A stretch of DNA of 64,000 nt from Synanceia verrucosa (Eukaryota; Chordata; Actinopteri; Perciformes; Synanceiidae). Location: positions 13,086,447-13,150,446 of the forward strand of contig CM056553.1 in NCBI GenBank assembly GCA_029721515.1. The letters run 5' to 3'. Below are positions 1 through 12,866 of this stretch, in pieces. The notes beneath the pieces were generated by a model. It had not been told where the DNA came from, did not search any database, and saw only the letters and a program-made list of their open reading frames with translations. Both the position numbers and the translations under genes were made by a program. The first letter of the stretch is position 1; every line of letters starts with the position of its first letter.

Positions 1-2910
1 ATTTTAATGGTATGGTAAATCTTAATTCCACATTGAGATTTGCAATCCTTGGTCATAGATTTACTGTGATTCCAATGCTGAGCTCTGCTCATGAATTTGG
101 CAGAAATTGTATGTGTGTTTGGGGGTTGGGTGCGTCCTCTAAGTGAAAAATGTGCAGATCTTAGCAGAAAGCTCCTCACTGCTTTGCTGATGGCAGGTTA
201 ACTTGCTTAAGCTGCCATCATTGTTGGATTGTCTGTAATTTATTCACATCAGATGTTAGTGGGTAAACAAATCAATCCACATTATTAAAGCAGTGGGTTC
301 TAAGTTGCACATGGTCTAGATCTAGGTTATTTGATCCCACATGCATTTGCAACCACTCTATGGTGGACTCAAACCTGAAATGTGTTGTGCTATATGTTTA
401 TGTATGCGGTGGAGGCTAACACAGGGCAAATATATATTTTTTAATTCAACCATGCATATTATAGAAAAAAAATACCATCACTGCAGTTGGATATGATATA
501 GTTAATTATTTTTTCACAAGTATCATATTTTCAGTTTGATCACAGTGATTATATTTTAGGGCAAATTACAGAGTGCAGAGGATACTGTTGAACTTTCAGC
601 CCCTACTAATAGTGTCTGTGTAAAATTCAAAGAAAGCTGCATCATTGATTATTTTCTTTAAATTAGGTCAATCTGGGGAGGAAAAATTATGGAGCCACAT
701 ATATACAGAAATGAAGAATGTGTCCAGCATAACGTATAATGCTGCTTTATCTCTGTATCTCTGCCTTCTACAAAAGCGCAAGGAAGGGATACTGAAAACC
801 CGGACTTGATCTTTAGCTTCTGAAATGGTGTTGTTGCTTGCTTGAATGCTGATTTGGCGAAGTTAAAGATCACTCAGAGTCCATTATATGTGAAATATAA
901 AAACTCCTCCAACACTGAGGATGTCATCTGGAGATTACAACAGATACACAATATTTTACAATTTACATCCTTTAAAGGACACCCCCGCTGGATGTGTCAC
1001 ACAGGCCGAGACCTATAAGCTTTGTGGTGTTATGAGACATCCAACAAATATCTGAATTACTGCAGCTGACAGGGGAAGAGGTGGTGGTATTTCTTTTCAA
1101 AGGCGGAGGAGAGGGAATTGAGATATCATTCAAAATAACAGCCGGCTGACTCAAGCCTCTGTTAGTGTTTATGTGGGAGAGGTCAGGGTTTCCATTCCAT
1201 TCCAGGTTAACTTTTGTCATATATTCTCTGCCAATGATGGGGAGAGGTTATTTGGATGAGAGTCATGAGGACACAACCAATATGCAGTATATATATTACT
1301 GTAGAGCATCAGGAGCCAGGGTGGAAAACAACATGGTATTATCTGTTACTTGCTTCACTACATTTGATTTAACAACTCTATGGATGGTCTGTCAGAGAAA
1401 GCTAACAGAAATAGTTATACCACCTAATGTGCTACAAAACGTAACTATTAAATATAGGGAAAAAAATATATGTATAATTAGCTCAGTGTTAATTTTTCCA
1501 AGAACCTTCCTACCATACAAATACTAATGAGAACATTAGGATTTTCTTATGCAACACTGAACATCAATACTCATAGTTAAGTAGAAATCTAAATACCGAC
1601 AGACATTGTTTATTCCTATACGTACATGTTAAGATGAGCTGTTTCATTGACTTCTTAAATCTTAAATATGAATGACAAAAGTATGAAAATGAAAGAGTAG
1701 AATAATCTGATGGGATGGATTTCTTTTACATTTTGTGTGAATGAAGGTAATCACTGAGGGGCATGCACCACAATGTGACTGGCATATTTTCCAACTACAG
1801 AGAAATGGCTAAAACTTTTTGTATTTTTTTTCACAACCAGCAGAACTCATTTCTTCATTCAGCCTCAGGGATTGTGACAAATTATGTGTCAAAGATTTAT
1901 GATGTGAGACATAATAGGGCCACCCAGCTGGTGGAGTAAATGAATGTGCATATCTCAGTGACATCCACGCATCTGCTTAGCCGCTGCCAAACATGCAAGC
2001 CATGATGTGTCACACGGTCACTGGTCTGATTCGCGGTGCAACTTCATATATCTACAGACTCAGTGCTCATTTAGACATTCCAGCAACTGATCTGTCACAG
2101 TTGTCAAGAGCGGAATTGCTATTATATTATATTAAACTTGATTAGCATGAACAGTGCCACCATGCCACATGCAAAAAAGTATTTATCTCAAGGCTTTTTT
2201 GCAATTCAAGCTTAATTGTGATGTAAAAAAGGTGATAATAACAATTTATTTTCAGTATACACTGTTAACGGTTCAAACCTTCAACCATTCCATTGTTCAT
2301 TCCAATCCATTGTTGATTATGAAATTCATAAATGGATATCAATACAACCAAGTACAGCTGAGCTAAGGATGTATTTTATGATCCACCAGAGCAGAACCAT
2401 TTTAATATTTCAATATCATTGTCAAAATATGAGAGCTGTTTTACATGGCCAGCATGAACTCAAGGTCCCCCCTGAGAGCTGGAGAGTTACACATTTTTAC
2501 TGTGAGGCACATCTTTTATGCATGCACTTTTCACATACAGGAACCCCAAACATGAACATCTGCCAATTATACCAACATGGAGAGCAGAACATCGAGCTGA
2601 TTCCAAAACTGTATCTTAACTCAGAATAATTCATGTTCTACTCAACCGTCCACTGCTGATGGCAGTCATGTAATCTACATTGACACACTGAGAGTGTGTA
2701 CTTCAAATTACCCGTTTAATCACAGTGAGCTCTTTATAAAACAAAGAGACAGATTTCACTTTCATTGTTCATTTCAACATTTGATGCATGGAATAAAAGA
2801 ATACAGGAAAGCTTGAGGACCAATCACCTTAGAATGTCACTGACAAGATAAAAGGGAGACTTGGTCGTTTCATCCTTGATGTGAGATGCTTTTAGTGTTC
2901 TGCCAGACAG

Positions 2911-2942
<32 letters not shown>

Positions 2943-3912
2943 CATCTCTAACCTGTTTACTTTCTGGAGGAAGATGTACCATCACAGAGAAGATGGGGGG
3001 AATACACAACCTGGAAAAGCAGCGGTAGGGATGTATAGCTGGAAAAAACATGTATGACTGAGAATTTGCCATCAGGATTTGTGCAAAGATATTAGCACAA
3101 AATAACCTGTGCCAGCTGCTAGCTAAGATAGCTTTTGGCTTATGAGGTGGTTGTGATGGCAGTCTATAATTCATGTGATAGCACTTCCTCTTTTTATAGG
3201 TCCGGTACATGGTACGTGATGTAACGGCTCTTTCCCGCTATCCACTTTTACCTCTATGGAAGAATGCATTAGTGCAATGTGTTAAAACTAAATACTCTGG
3301 AGGAATCAGGCTAAGTCATACTGTGAATGTAATATGGAGCACAGCATAGACAAGGGAGAAAAAAAACCTTTGGTCCAATGAATAATTAAAAGGATGCTTT
3401 ATTGGTTTGTCCTGCCTGCCATGCTGTGGACAATGAGAGTAAGCTGTCCCAAGGTGAGCCATGGTGGCAGTAAACTGGAAAATTATAGCTGTGCAGATAA
3501 TTTAATCTTAGCAAAAGTAAAGGATCTACATACAGGGTGGAAGTGCAAAGTTAAAAGTTAAAAATCTGTAGCTATACCCCTCATATATGTATGTATTTTT
3601 TCCAGAAATATGGGAATCATATTTTAAGCATGGCAGACATGTGCCATCATCATTTACTATTAAATGATAAACTCTTTTTTTAGATCACAACAAAGCATTC
3701 TTTACTTTTTAATCCAGAGATGCAGCCTCAGGCGTCAAACTTTCTTGATTAGCTGCACATTTGATCTTGCAGCTCTACTTTCACTATGAAATATGAAGTA
3801 GCCATGTTTTCCAAAAATAGCATCCATAATCTGGTTTCTACTAAATGAGCATACAATGTACAAAGTGACTGATGTGGTGCCACATAATAAATCTGTCTCC
3901 TAATAGTCATAC
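1..3912 (-). other. klhl4: Start of klhl4 intron 1 (runs off the window)
   Basis: This stretch lies downstream of the klhl4 exon 1 splice donor on the minus strand, so it is inferred to be intron. I searched it for the BTB, BACK and Kelch exons that should follow and found none, so the intron continues beyond position 1. It is AT-rich, with a CA microsatellite at 2911-2943 and scattered short A/T runs. The longer open frames here (1165-1527 plus, 2824-3210 minus) look like chance. Confidence 0.6.
2911..2943. repeat. (CA)n microsatellite
   Basis: About twelve CA dinucleotides, one CG interruption, then four more CA units. It lies inside the inferred klhl4 intron. Confidence 0.95.
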
Positions 3913-4367
3913 CTCTCTCTGGCCTCCACCTCTTCAGGTTCCTCTGTGGTCTTCACATCTTCCTGGCCAGTGATGGCATCCTCTTTCCTCGTGGTGCTGG
4001 GTGAGATGCTGCTCTTTGAAGATTCCTCACTGACCTGGAGACCCTGGATGGTGTTCTGCTGATGTTGCCATGATTGTTGACCCGCTCTGACATAGACGGG
4101 TGTAGGCCCCGTCGTTGGTGCCAAGATGCTGTGGACTGGGCTGTTATTCTTCCGTAGTCCTCCAACACCTCTTTCCCGTGAGTGACTCTTCAGTCGGCCC
4201 TGGACAGGCGTCCCTCTGTGGTCCAGGCCATCCTGCTGAATATAGCCTCCCACCCCGCCACCACCACCCCCACTACCAGCCGAACCTTGGGATGAATGGC
4301 TGAACCAGCGCCAGCGGAGCCTGAGGATCTGCTTCACGTCAAATTCCTTCTTCCCTGACACAGACAT
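3913..4367 (-). CDS. klhl4: Kelch-like protein 4, first coding exon (partial gene)
   Basis: The exon encodes 151 codons plus two bases. The start MSVSGKKEFDVKQILRLRWR and later pieces (GTPVQGRLKSHSR, NNSPVH, ILAP) match the N-terminal unique region of vertebrate KLHL4; KLHL1 and KLHL5 share only the first part (recalled, not searched). Family knowledge: KLHL4 has BTB, BACK and six Kelch repeats and belongs to a family of cullin-3 adaptors; none of those domains is in this window. The ATG at 4367-4365 was chosen by homology and has A at -3. The frame is open upstream to a Met at 4460, outside the family alignment. The exon ends AGAG before GTATGA, a fair donor, and the frame stops soon after at TAG, supporting splicing there. 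An oddity is a run of six glycines at about residues 33-38. The rest of the gene lies beyond position 1. Confidence 0.88.
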
Positions 4368-4940
4368 CCTCCTCTGGGTTTGGAGACGAAGGCAATGGTG
4401 CGTTGAGTCCCCAAAAACATGGAGAGCAGAGATGAGAAGAGCCTTGATTTCAGTCCTCACTGACTACAATGTGTCTCCACTCTTTCGTTATTGTCTCACT
4501 ACTATCATGACCACCCCCTCCTCCTTCTATTACTCCTCCGTTGTTCTTTTAGTGGAGATGGAAAGCCGTCCTCTGCAGCTTTTGTTCTTCTGCCTGAGAC
4601 TACTACCCTCCCTCCTCCAACTCTTCCTCTCTGTCTTATTCTCTCTCTCTCTCTCTTTCCCTTCCTGTGCTGCTGCTGTTTCTGTTTGCTGCTGCTGCTG
4701 TGCCGCTGGAGCTGAGTTAATGCACATGCATGATCCACACTCCCTCTCCTTCGTCTCCCCTGTTTCGCTTTCTCTCCCCCCTTCCCCCCGTTTCTCTTCT
4801 TTACACATCCACACAGACACTCAGACAGATAGACATATATACTCTCAAGATAAAATGAGAAAATCTCCCAAGCCCTGCCCAGTACCCTCTGCTGCTGCTA
4901 TGTGTATTTCTGTGTGTATGTGTGTGTGTGTGTGTGCGTG

Positions 4941-4984
<44 letters not shown>

Positions 4985-5030
4985 TAACAGGGCTGCCTGC
5001 TCTTGCTGTGAGGAGGAGGTGGGGTATCAT
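4368..5030 (-). promoter_or_regulatory. klhl4: klhl4 5' untranslated region and promoter region (inferred)
   Basis: This is the flank immediately upstream of the klhl4 start. On the plus strand it is strongly CT-rich (about 4500-4710 and 4740-4800), with CTG/GCT runs near 4670-4700 and a long GT tract at 4911-4983. I see no clear TATA box and no CpG-dense island. The transcription start cannot be placed from sequence alone. Open frames on both strands here are low-complexity and not credible proteins. Confidence 0.4.
4911..4983. repeat. (GT)n microsatellite with interruptions
   Basis: A 73-bp purine-pyrimidine alternating tract, interrupted once near 4936-4942. It lies about 550 bp upstream of the klhl4 start codon. 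Confidence 0.95.
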
Positions 5031-5049
5031 AGAGCTAGGATGATGAGGT

Positions 5050-7300
5050 CATACCTTCACAAAGTAAATCTCTGCTTGCTCATGGAGGGAAAGAGGAAGA
5101 TTACTAACTATTACCATAGTAGTACCATATAATCCATTAATGGATGTAGATACACATATCTGATCACCCATGAACAGAAAAGCAGGCTACATTAATAACT
5201 CTTTCATAAATAACTGGCACACATTCTTCAAGGCAAGTATAAATGCATCTCGTGCTAACACACATCTGCACAGTCTGCCATTGTCACATCAAACTGAATT
5301 CCATGAGGGAATGTTTCTTTGTATGCAGCCATGCAGAAAAACATATTCTCCTTCAGTCACTGTCTTGAAAGCCCCCTGCGATTACAAGTGGAAAAACTAC
5401 ATACTGATGAAGCCTCAAGGTCAGTAAGCTGCCTCTTCTCCTGTCAGGGCATCAGTCTTTTGCATTTCAAAAATAGATCCTGTTTTTGCGTATGGTTAAC
5501 ACTGCACCATGCAGGTAATTGAGATACCACACTTTCACTCATACCCCAAAGACAAAAGGAATAGCACACAAGGTAATCTGGGGACATTTGGTCAATGGCA
5601 TCACCAGCATGGTGGTGTTATGTAGAGCAGCAATTGTCAGCAACAGGGCTGAAATCGCATAGTGTGGGTCACCAGGCTGCTAAGATGTTTTCTGACAAGA
5701 GCAGATCATCCCCTGTTCACGCAGAATGAAAGGAGACATTCTCTCTGTCCTACCTTTAAATGTCTACCTCCAGTCTAAAAACACTGAGAATGGACTTTTT
5801 AGTCAGGTAGGGGATATCTTGTGTCCAACTCATTTGTCTAATAATTGATTATAGAGAGTACATTTTGAATTTTTGAGTTACAGAGAACCCACCCAATCAT
5901 TACTCTTGGGCAGCGTGCCGGTCCCCATACACAAACAGATTGAGATCTGTTGCTGTAGGGTATTCCATCTACATTATTGGATCTGGGTGTTTTAAGTACT
6001 TTATTTGGATCCAGTTGTCAAAAGAAGCTCTATGCCCATGGGGCAGGTGGTAATTGGATTTAGAAATGGATTGTGAGCCATGAAAGAATGTGAAACTCAA
6101 CAAGCCTTATCCTACCTGCTTGATTCTGCATTGGCCTGGATTTATGGATTTCTACATTGGAACAACTCAATCAATGTTTATGTTCTGCACTTGAGGACAC
6201 CATTAACAATGTTTTTTTTATCACTGCAAGCTTACACAGTGCCATAACAGAATTGAAGTGAACTTTTATTCCCATGAAGCATGAAAATTAAAATGCAGAA
6301 GGGGTTTCTGTTCTCGTTACCTAATTTCCACTTCTATGACAAAGGTGAGAGAGAAGCTTGCGCTCAAACTGCTGAATTCCAATATTGGAAAACCTCCAAA
6401 CCTCCAAACCTCCCACTGCATATTTGGTAGCATGGTAGCAACCAGCTATGATGTCCACAATATGTACCTAAACAATTTTCTGCCCGTGTTATTTTATTTT
6501 TATCTGATAAATATGTTTGGATATCTTCCAGTTACAGATCCCTGGCATTTCAGATTTCCAAATGTGTGAGTGAGTTACAGGTCAACTTGTTGTTTGACAC
6601 GCCAAGCAACAACACAACAGCGATCCTTCAGAGACAAAGATGTCCCTGCAACTATAAGATCAAGAAATGTGCATTATAAAATCTGAAAATCAATGCATTA
6701 TTCAAAGAAACACTATTGTAGGAACTACAGGAGGGTGAAAGGCTGCATGAAGTGTGTGGATCTTCTTTTGTTTGTAGCCAAGTGTTTATTCTAATGATAC
6801 AATATGAGTGGATGAGCTTCAAACATGATATTCATAGTCAGGCAAACCTGACTTGAAGTTTTAATAAGAACTTCCTCTACATATAATATATATTTTATAT
6901 TGTATCATATTTTTTTGCTGCTGAAAAAGACCATCAACTGGTCCATACTGATAATTGTTTGTGACAGACAAGAAAAAGTAACTTCCAGACAAACATATTA
7001 AATTTGGAAAAATAATGTTCTTTCTCATCTCTGTTGGTAATGTCTCAGGGCTCCAGTAGGGGGATCGTGCTCATCTGATCACATCTGGAAAGTAACCTGC
7101 AAATTGCAAAAAGTCTGATAAATTCAAAAGTTAGATTTGCTGCCATACTTATCTGAGTCTGTCCACTCTGGATTCATGCATCATCTTAACCATTTTCATG
7201 AGTGTTTTGCGATTTGCATTCTTCTTGCCATGTCTGCTTTTCTTGAGTGATGGCAGAGTTGTGGTTTCTTAATTCATCTCCCTCACTATTCCACTTAAGT
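5050..7300. other. Intergenic, nothing recognised
   Basis: AT-rich sequence between the klhl4 flank and the first interspersed repeat. No open frame resembles a known protein, and I see no tRNA or element end. Confidence 0.5.
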
Positions 7301-7309
7301 TAATTTCAG

Positions 7310-7425
7310 TACATGGCAGCCCACTGCTCCCTGAGAGATGGGTTAAATGCAGAGGATAAATTCCCTATATATGTATGTACCTGTATGTATATGACAAATA
7401 CAAGCTGATTATTATTAAAGCTATA
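7310..7425. repeat. Probable interspersed-repeat tail
   Basis: The run containing gcccactgctccctgagaga, then gggttaaatgcagagg and a TGTATGTACCTGTATGTA stretch, ending near ACAAATACAAGCTGATTATT, resembles the 3' tail of a repeat common in fish genomes. I cannot assign the family, and no matching 5' part is seen. Confidence 0.35.
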
Positions 7426-7429
7426 CATT

Positions 7430-8340
7430 TGTAAAAAGGCATTGTTAAAAAGTTGTAATAGGTTATCATTGCTCCTTGTTATAGAAAAATACACATAATG
7501 TGTTATTTGAAAATTTGTGGCTAACATTAACTATGTTACACTTAAGCTAGCTGGATGGTCATATCGTAAAGTTGGACTGTCTTTGGCATTTAAGTTAGAC
7601 ACTGTGAAATTCATGTCTGCAGATGCACATTTTAAATACATATTTTTCTATATCATGGCATGTTAAATATAAATTTCATAAGATGTAATTATGTAGTAGA
7701 ATGTTGATTACTTTGAAAATGGTACAAAAATAGTTTGTGTAAATATATGAGTTTAAAACCCAACTCAATAGATGTGAAGTGGAGAGCTGTGAATTGGATT
7801 CCTGTTTGAGGGCATAAGATCTAACCTTTCATTTTGTGTGTTCATCACAACAATGGTTCAGTTGTTCTCAGGTTTCTACAAGGGAAGAAAGCCATCTTGT
7901 TTTGTCATGCTTTAGAGCTTCACCTTTTTAAATTTGCAACACATTTATAGAATCTATAGTGACATCAATACTGTAAGTAAAAAGAAGGACTTGCATTGAT
8001 TAAGCAGCAAGACCTTTAAATGTACTGTCACCACTTTATTTTTTTTTAATACACAATATATTATCTTCAAATGTGGTGTTGCTATCCTCCCTGTGCAGTT
8101 CTACAACCAGAATGGGACACGCTTTACGACGGGCATAAAAATGTAAATAATAATTTTATTGAACTGAACGAAATGATTATAGGAAACACTGTTGGCTGGG
8201 GTTTATTTTGTCACTACTCAATTAAACTGTGTTACTTTTTGGGTTCATTGTTATCCCTTCCTAACCACTCCTAATCTATTGGCCCAGTCATTAATCACTA
8301 ACAATCATTATCACAGTAAGTAGAATTAGCTGTATGCATA
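7430..8340. other. Intergenic, nothing recognised
   Basis: AT-rich DNA with no credible coding potential and no repeat that I can identify. Confidence 0.45.
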
Positions 8341-8890
8341 AACCAATGAAGGGACTGCATAGTGGTGCAGTGGTAAGGACTGTCGCCTCAGCATGTTAGT
8401 ATTGGTTCTCTGTGGCTTCTTTGGCTTCCTCCTACAGCTCAAAGACATGCAGGTTAGGTTCATTGTTGACTCTAAGGGCTCTATTTTCTTAGATGGCGTA
8501 TCCTGATTTTTGTCCAGTGCGAGGCCCGCTGCGTGTGTTTGCCAATTTGGTAGTTCTGTCTGTGCCAAGATGGCCGTGCTGGCAGTCGACCTGTGCTTAC
8601 ACCTGCTCAGACCGTGTTTAACTGCCGGCGCAGGGGCAGCTGGTCTAACGTGATTTTGATTGATCTGATTGGGTGTGCAGATGGTGCAGATCCCGAACTC
8701 CGTGGACTAGTGTTAGACGTATTTCTTTTTTTTCTTTTTTTTTTTTTTTGAAAAACTAATGAACTGGATGAATGACACAGGGATTCAGGATGAACCTGGC
8801 CTTTGTTCAGTGTCAGCTGGAATCGGCTCCAGCCACCCCAGACACCCTGAATAGGATAAGTGGTTACAGATAATGTATGGATAATGACGA
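8341..8890 (+). mobile_element. Decayed fish interspersed repeat with a nested insertion
   Basis: The left part (8345-8475) carries gtggtgcagtggtaagga, ctgtcgcctcagca and caaagacatgcaggttaggt. The right part (8805-8885) carries gtcagctggaatcggctcca and ggataagtggttacagataa. Together these are the head and tail of a repeat very abundant in teleosts (recognised from memory). The middle (about 8476-8760) does not belong. It begins gggctctattttcttagatg and contains a run of about fifteen T near 8735-8750, so another element probably inserted there. No intact coding region. Confidence 0.55.
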
Positions 8891-11280
8891 AAACACAGTT
8901 ATTCCTTCTATTGTTATTGGAAAGAAATCTCATGAATGCATTGCATGCTTAATGCTTCTTTGCTCCTTCTTAAACCAAATGTGATCTGAGTGCAGCTCTA
9001 TGTGCTGTTTTATACCCAAAACACATTCATTAGGAGAATCTCATCAGTAAAACACACAAACCAAACATTTATTCCCAAACCCTTAGTAGCTTCAATACTC
9101 CAATAATCCAACTGATTTAAGTGAAACTCTACTGTTAGAGAATACATTGTGTATTTTAAGGACGCTACATGTGTGTCTAGGTGTATCATAATGAGGACCT
9201 ATTAGAGTGAGATATGATCTAATGTATAGTAACAAGCCATCACACAGGGTAACCTCTTTTATTCTTGCACAAGTCAAGGACACCATCTGGCCGCACTCCG
9301 CATGACACATGAGATGAGGTGTCAGACTAGTGCAGTAAACCTTATTATCAACCAACATCTGCCTCCCCAGTGAACATACCTATGTGCCTAGGTGGCTATT
9401 CTTTGAGTGTGGAGGACAGGTAGATGTTCTCTGCTTGCACTAGCTCAAGCTGTAAGTTAAATGTATTTTGTATCGTATTTATATAAACAATATTTATTCT
9501 GAGAAACAGGGTCTTATTAACATAGACCATAATGCAATAAAAAGCCACAAACCATGTTAAGAAACCTGCAACATCCATGCCTGGTGTAATTGCTGAGAGG
9601 CATTAAATATTGTATATAAAGTGTGTGTTTTACAAGGTCATACTGTGGAGCATGTGGGATACAAGCATGAATGGGAACACCAACCACCCCCAGTTACCTC
9701 TGCAAATCCCGGTATAAATATTAACTAAATGCTTCTTTGCCATGCTGTGTTAGACTGTGATATTTCACATATGATAGACTATTGTTCATATTCATGAGAA
9801 CTAACGAGGTTATAACTCAGGAAATAAAATGCAATAACAAACTCAACTACACCCCAGCACTCACACAGCATGTACATACATACACATACAAATGTTGAAC
9901 TGAAATTTTAGAGCAATATAAAATCATTCTTTCCAATGTAAGAATGTCCCATTATTTGCTGTAGCATCCCTGACCTGTTATGTCCATGACCCGGGTGCAG
10001 AAAGGAGATGTAGCCTTTCACTCACGATGAAGGTCAGAGCGGACAAGTTGAAAATATATGAGAAAATTACGTTTAGTGTTCCATTTATGGCTGAACCGGC
10101 AGACAAGGTTACTATGTATCCTGAATCTACCAAGGATGTGTCGTAAGCAGAATGCAGAGTACAAAATTATGTTTTTCTTTTTTTGTTTTTGTTTTTTTTA
10201 CCAAATTCATTATGTCGCTTACAGTAAAGGTCTTTCTTGCAATACCCTCACCTGTGTCAGTGTTAAACAAATGTACACAGTAATCAGTAATTCTTTCTTC
10301 TTACCTGAGAAACTGATTCAAACACTGGAATTATCTTCTAAAATGGATGGTCAGTGGAGCGAACTGCATGTAATCCAGTAACATAACAACTGTGCTGTAC
10401 TGTTACAACTTTTTCTCCTTCTGTGTCCATCAAAAGCGCAAACATGTTTGCTTCCCCAGAAAGGAAGGGAAGCTCCTTCCTCTTTTAAAGGAAACTCCTG
10501 ATAGGTTCCTTCCTCTGCACTACAAAAACAATTGCATTCAAGCAACCAGGAACACTGGGATCACATCCTGTGTTGAGGTAAAACACTACTCTCACAATGC
10601 CTGACCCTTGAAGTTCTGATTCTGTTGCACTTGTGTTAATACTTTTTTTCTTTTCTAACAGCTGCCAGTGTTTAACATTGTCTCTAAAGAAGACCCTGTA
10701 GATCATCTCTTCTGAGAGTGGCTTCTTTGAACGTGTTTTTCATCATGGCAAAATCTGGTACTGGAGACATCCACTCCCAGCAGGGAAATTAATTACTAAC
10801 TCATTCACAACAAAATAAATATGCAAGTAAATGCAATGAAAGACAATTTATCACTGCAAATATCTGCTTATTATGTCTTGTACCATGGTTGGTTTGAATG
10901 TGTGCAACATGGTTCAGCTTCAACTTCAAAGCAACTAAAATGTCTGATGACTTTGTTTATTTTTTTATTGTATAGACATTTGTAGATGGACTAGTATTTA
11001 CAGTCTTCAAATTTGTGAACATGAAAATGGGTATATTAGTTCCAGTTTTTACCATATGTCTCCCCTTAAAGTTGTCCTTCATTCCTTTGTTTCTTCACAA
11101 GACACATCACTCAGTGGGCTTCAACTCATTAAAATTCAGCAGCTAGACATCTTGTTCAAGAGGGAATTTTGCCAAATAATTTTTACTCTTTTAAACAACT
11201 TTAAACAAAACATTAGAATTGAATAACCTATGCCATTTTAATGGAAGTACTACTAAATAATGTATACTAAAAATAATGTC
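8890..11280. other. Intergenic, nothing recognised
   Basis: AT-rich DNA with chance open frames only. I see no element ends or RNA genes. Confidence 0.45.
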
Positions 11281-11289
11281 AGTAGAAAA

Positions 11290-11550
11290 ATAGTGCTCAG
11301 TTGAAGAGCCTGTGGGATAAACAACTTCCTCAGTCTGTCAGTGGAGCAGGATGGGGACAGCAGCACTGAACACACTCCTCTGTCTGCTGATGGTGCTGCA
11401 CAGGGTGGAGGCCATTGTCCATGATGGAGAGCCATTTGAGAGTCCTTCTGTCTTTCTCTCTGCCACTAATGTGATGGAGAGACATCATGAAATGCTCCAG
11501 GATTTTTGACTGGAGGATCTGCATGAAGTTAGAGCCCAGCAAAGATCTCA
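11290..11550 (-). pseudogene. Degenerate LINE reverse-transcriptase C-terminal fragment
   Basis: Minus-strand translation, shifting between frames, gives pieces such as DNGLHP, SRQRSVFS and TDRLRKLFIPQALQL. The spacing resembles the end of fish non-LTR retrotransposon polymerases, where a TERxRRSFxPxAxxLYN-like motif closes the protein. Frames are broken at least twice. The assignment rests on pattern memory only, and the LINE clade is not resolved. Confidence 0.4.
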
Positions 11551-11616
11551 GCTATGAAACGTGTTGAATAATTTAATGGTCTTGATTTACATCAATGCAG
11601 AGCAAACTCAGCAAAT

Positions 11617-12064
11617 ATGTCTGATAGACAACCTGCTATTAATTTCCTCAAAGAGGTCAGGGTCTTTGACCCTCGTCACACTGCATTTATGAGTGATAGT
11701 GTGTACATGTATGACTCTATCTCAGGCTTCGCAGAAGTGCATAAAGATGAAGTGGACGCCTATGTCATATGCCCTGGTCCACGTGCCCTCCACCCTGCAG
11801 CATGTGGAGTGGTAGATCTGAATGTATTTTGGGATGGAAATCAGGAGAGACTGTCCGTACTCACAAATCTGCTATTGTGAACTCAGCAGAATCACAAATG
11901 ACAACCTCAAAGCCTTGATCTTTCTGTACCATAACCAGAGCCTTACCAGTGGATCATTTGAGGACGACTTTGAGGAGGCTTTTGATGAGTCAGTCGCCTC
12001 AGCTCCTTTGAAGAGCAGCTGCCAGCTTTACCCATTTTCAGCAAGAGAGCAGCTGTTTCCTTGA
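11617..12064 (+). pseudogene. Transposase-like gene fragment, frameshifted
   Basis: The first frame (11617-11880) reads as protein-like sequence: FLKEVRVFDPRH, then DVDAYV-type acidic text and VVDLNVFWDGNQERLSVL. It stops after LLL. The sense then continues in another frame with SRITNDNLKALIFLYHNQ and GSFEDDFEEAF, until a stop at 12064. A real ancestral coding sequence broken by a small indel is the simplest reading. The conserved-looking pattern (an aromatic/leucine run, then NLKALIFLYHNQ) suggests the C-terminal part of a cut-and-paste transposase or a host gene derived from one, perhaps hAT-like. The family is uncertain. Confidence 0.38.
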
Positions 12065-12409
12065 ATAAACAAGTTCTCTTGATGTCTTGATGCGAACAAG
12101 GTCCACTCGTCCAAAAAAAACAGTGCATGCACCAAGAAAGTTAGAATAAAGTAGATAAATAGCAAAAGAGAAAACAATTAAAACTATTAAAACTATTGAT
12201 GGGAATTGGAATCATTAGAATCATGGAAATACCATGATTCGTCATGGAAACATATGATTCTACTATAGCTAACACTGTTCAACATTATCAAGTCAACTAA
12301 TGCCAACTAATGAAAGCCAAAATGGCCCAGACTGTGTTGAGGACGTAGTCTTTGGCTGAATAAAACATTCCCTCCATCTAGTGGTTAAACATAAAAGGTG
12401 CAGATAGCT

Positions 12410-12720
12410 CGCCATAAGTTGTTGCTGTCATGTTCCCTCTGTTTGGATTAATTAAGTTAGCCATTTTTGACCTGTGTCCATGTTGTCTTGTCAGTTTCTG
12501 TTTTATTTTGATGTCTTGTCCTCTTGTGTTATGCCTTTTGCCTGACTTCCTGTCCTTTTTTCCCTCAGTTGTTATTGTAAGGCACTGCTGTGTTTCCACT
12601 TGTCTCTCATAGGGCCATGCAGAGTTTTCCTCATTACCCAGGTTGAATTTTCTTCATGTCATTTAACTTTCCTTTTTATTTAGTTATGTTGTTTTGTAGT
12701 TCCTCTTTTTCTTATGATCC
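12410..12720. repeat. Possible interspersed-repeat tail
   Basis: Pyrimidine-rich text with cctgacttcctgtccttttt and ttgtcttgtcagtttctgtt resembles tails of fish retroelements. No boundaries, target duplication or coding part can be seen, so this is a weak call. Confidence 0.25.
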
Positions 12721-12757
12721 TCATTGAAAGCAACTTTCGATAATTGAGTCATTTTCA

Positions 12758-12866
<109 letters not shown>

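Noticed and set aside
1165..1527. 120-residue plus-strand open frame
   Set aside because: No recognisable domain, biased toward AT-rich chance codons, and inside the inferred klhl4 intron.
4432..5043. Plus-strand 203-residue open frame
   Set aside because: It lies in CT and GT simple repeats upstream of klhl4 and is low-complexity throughout.
8345..8420. tRNA-like sequence
   Set aside because: The gtggtgcagtggtaagga text belongs to the head of a dispersed repeat; no full cloverleaf or B box with correct spacing is visible.
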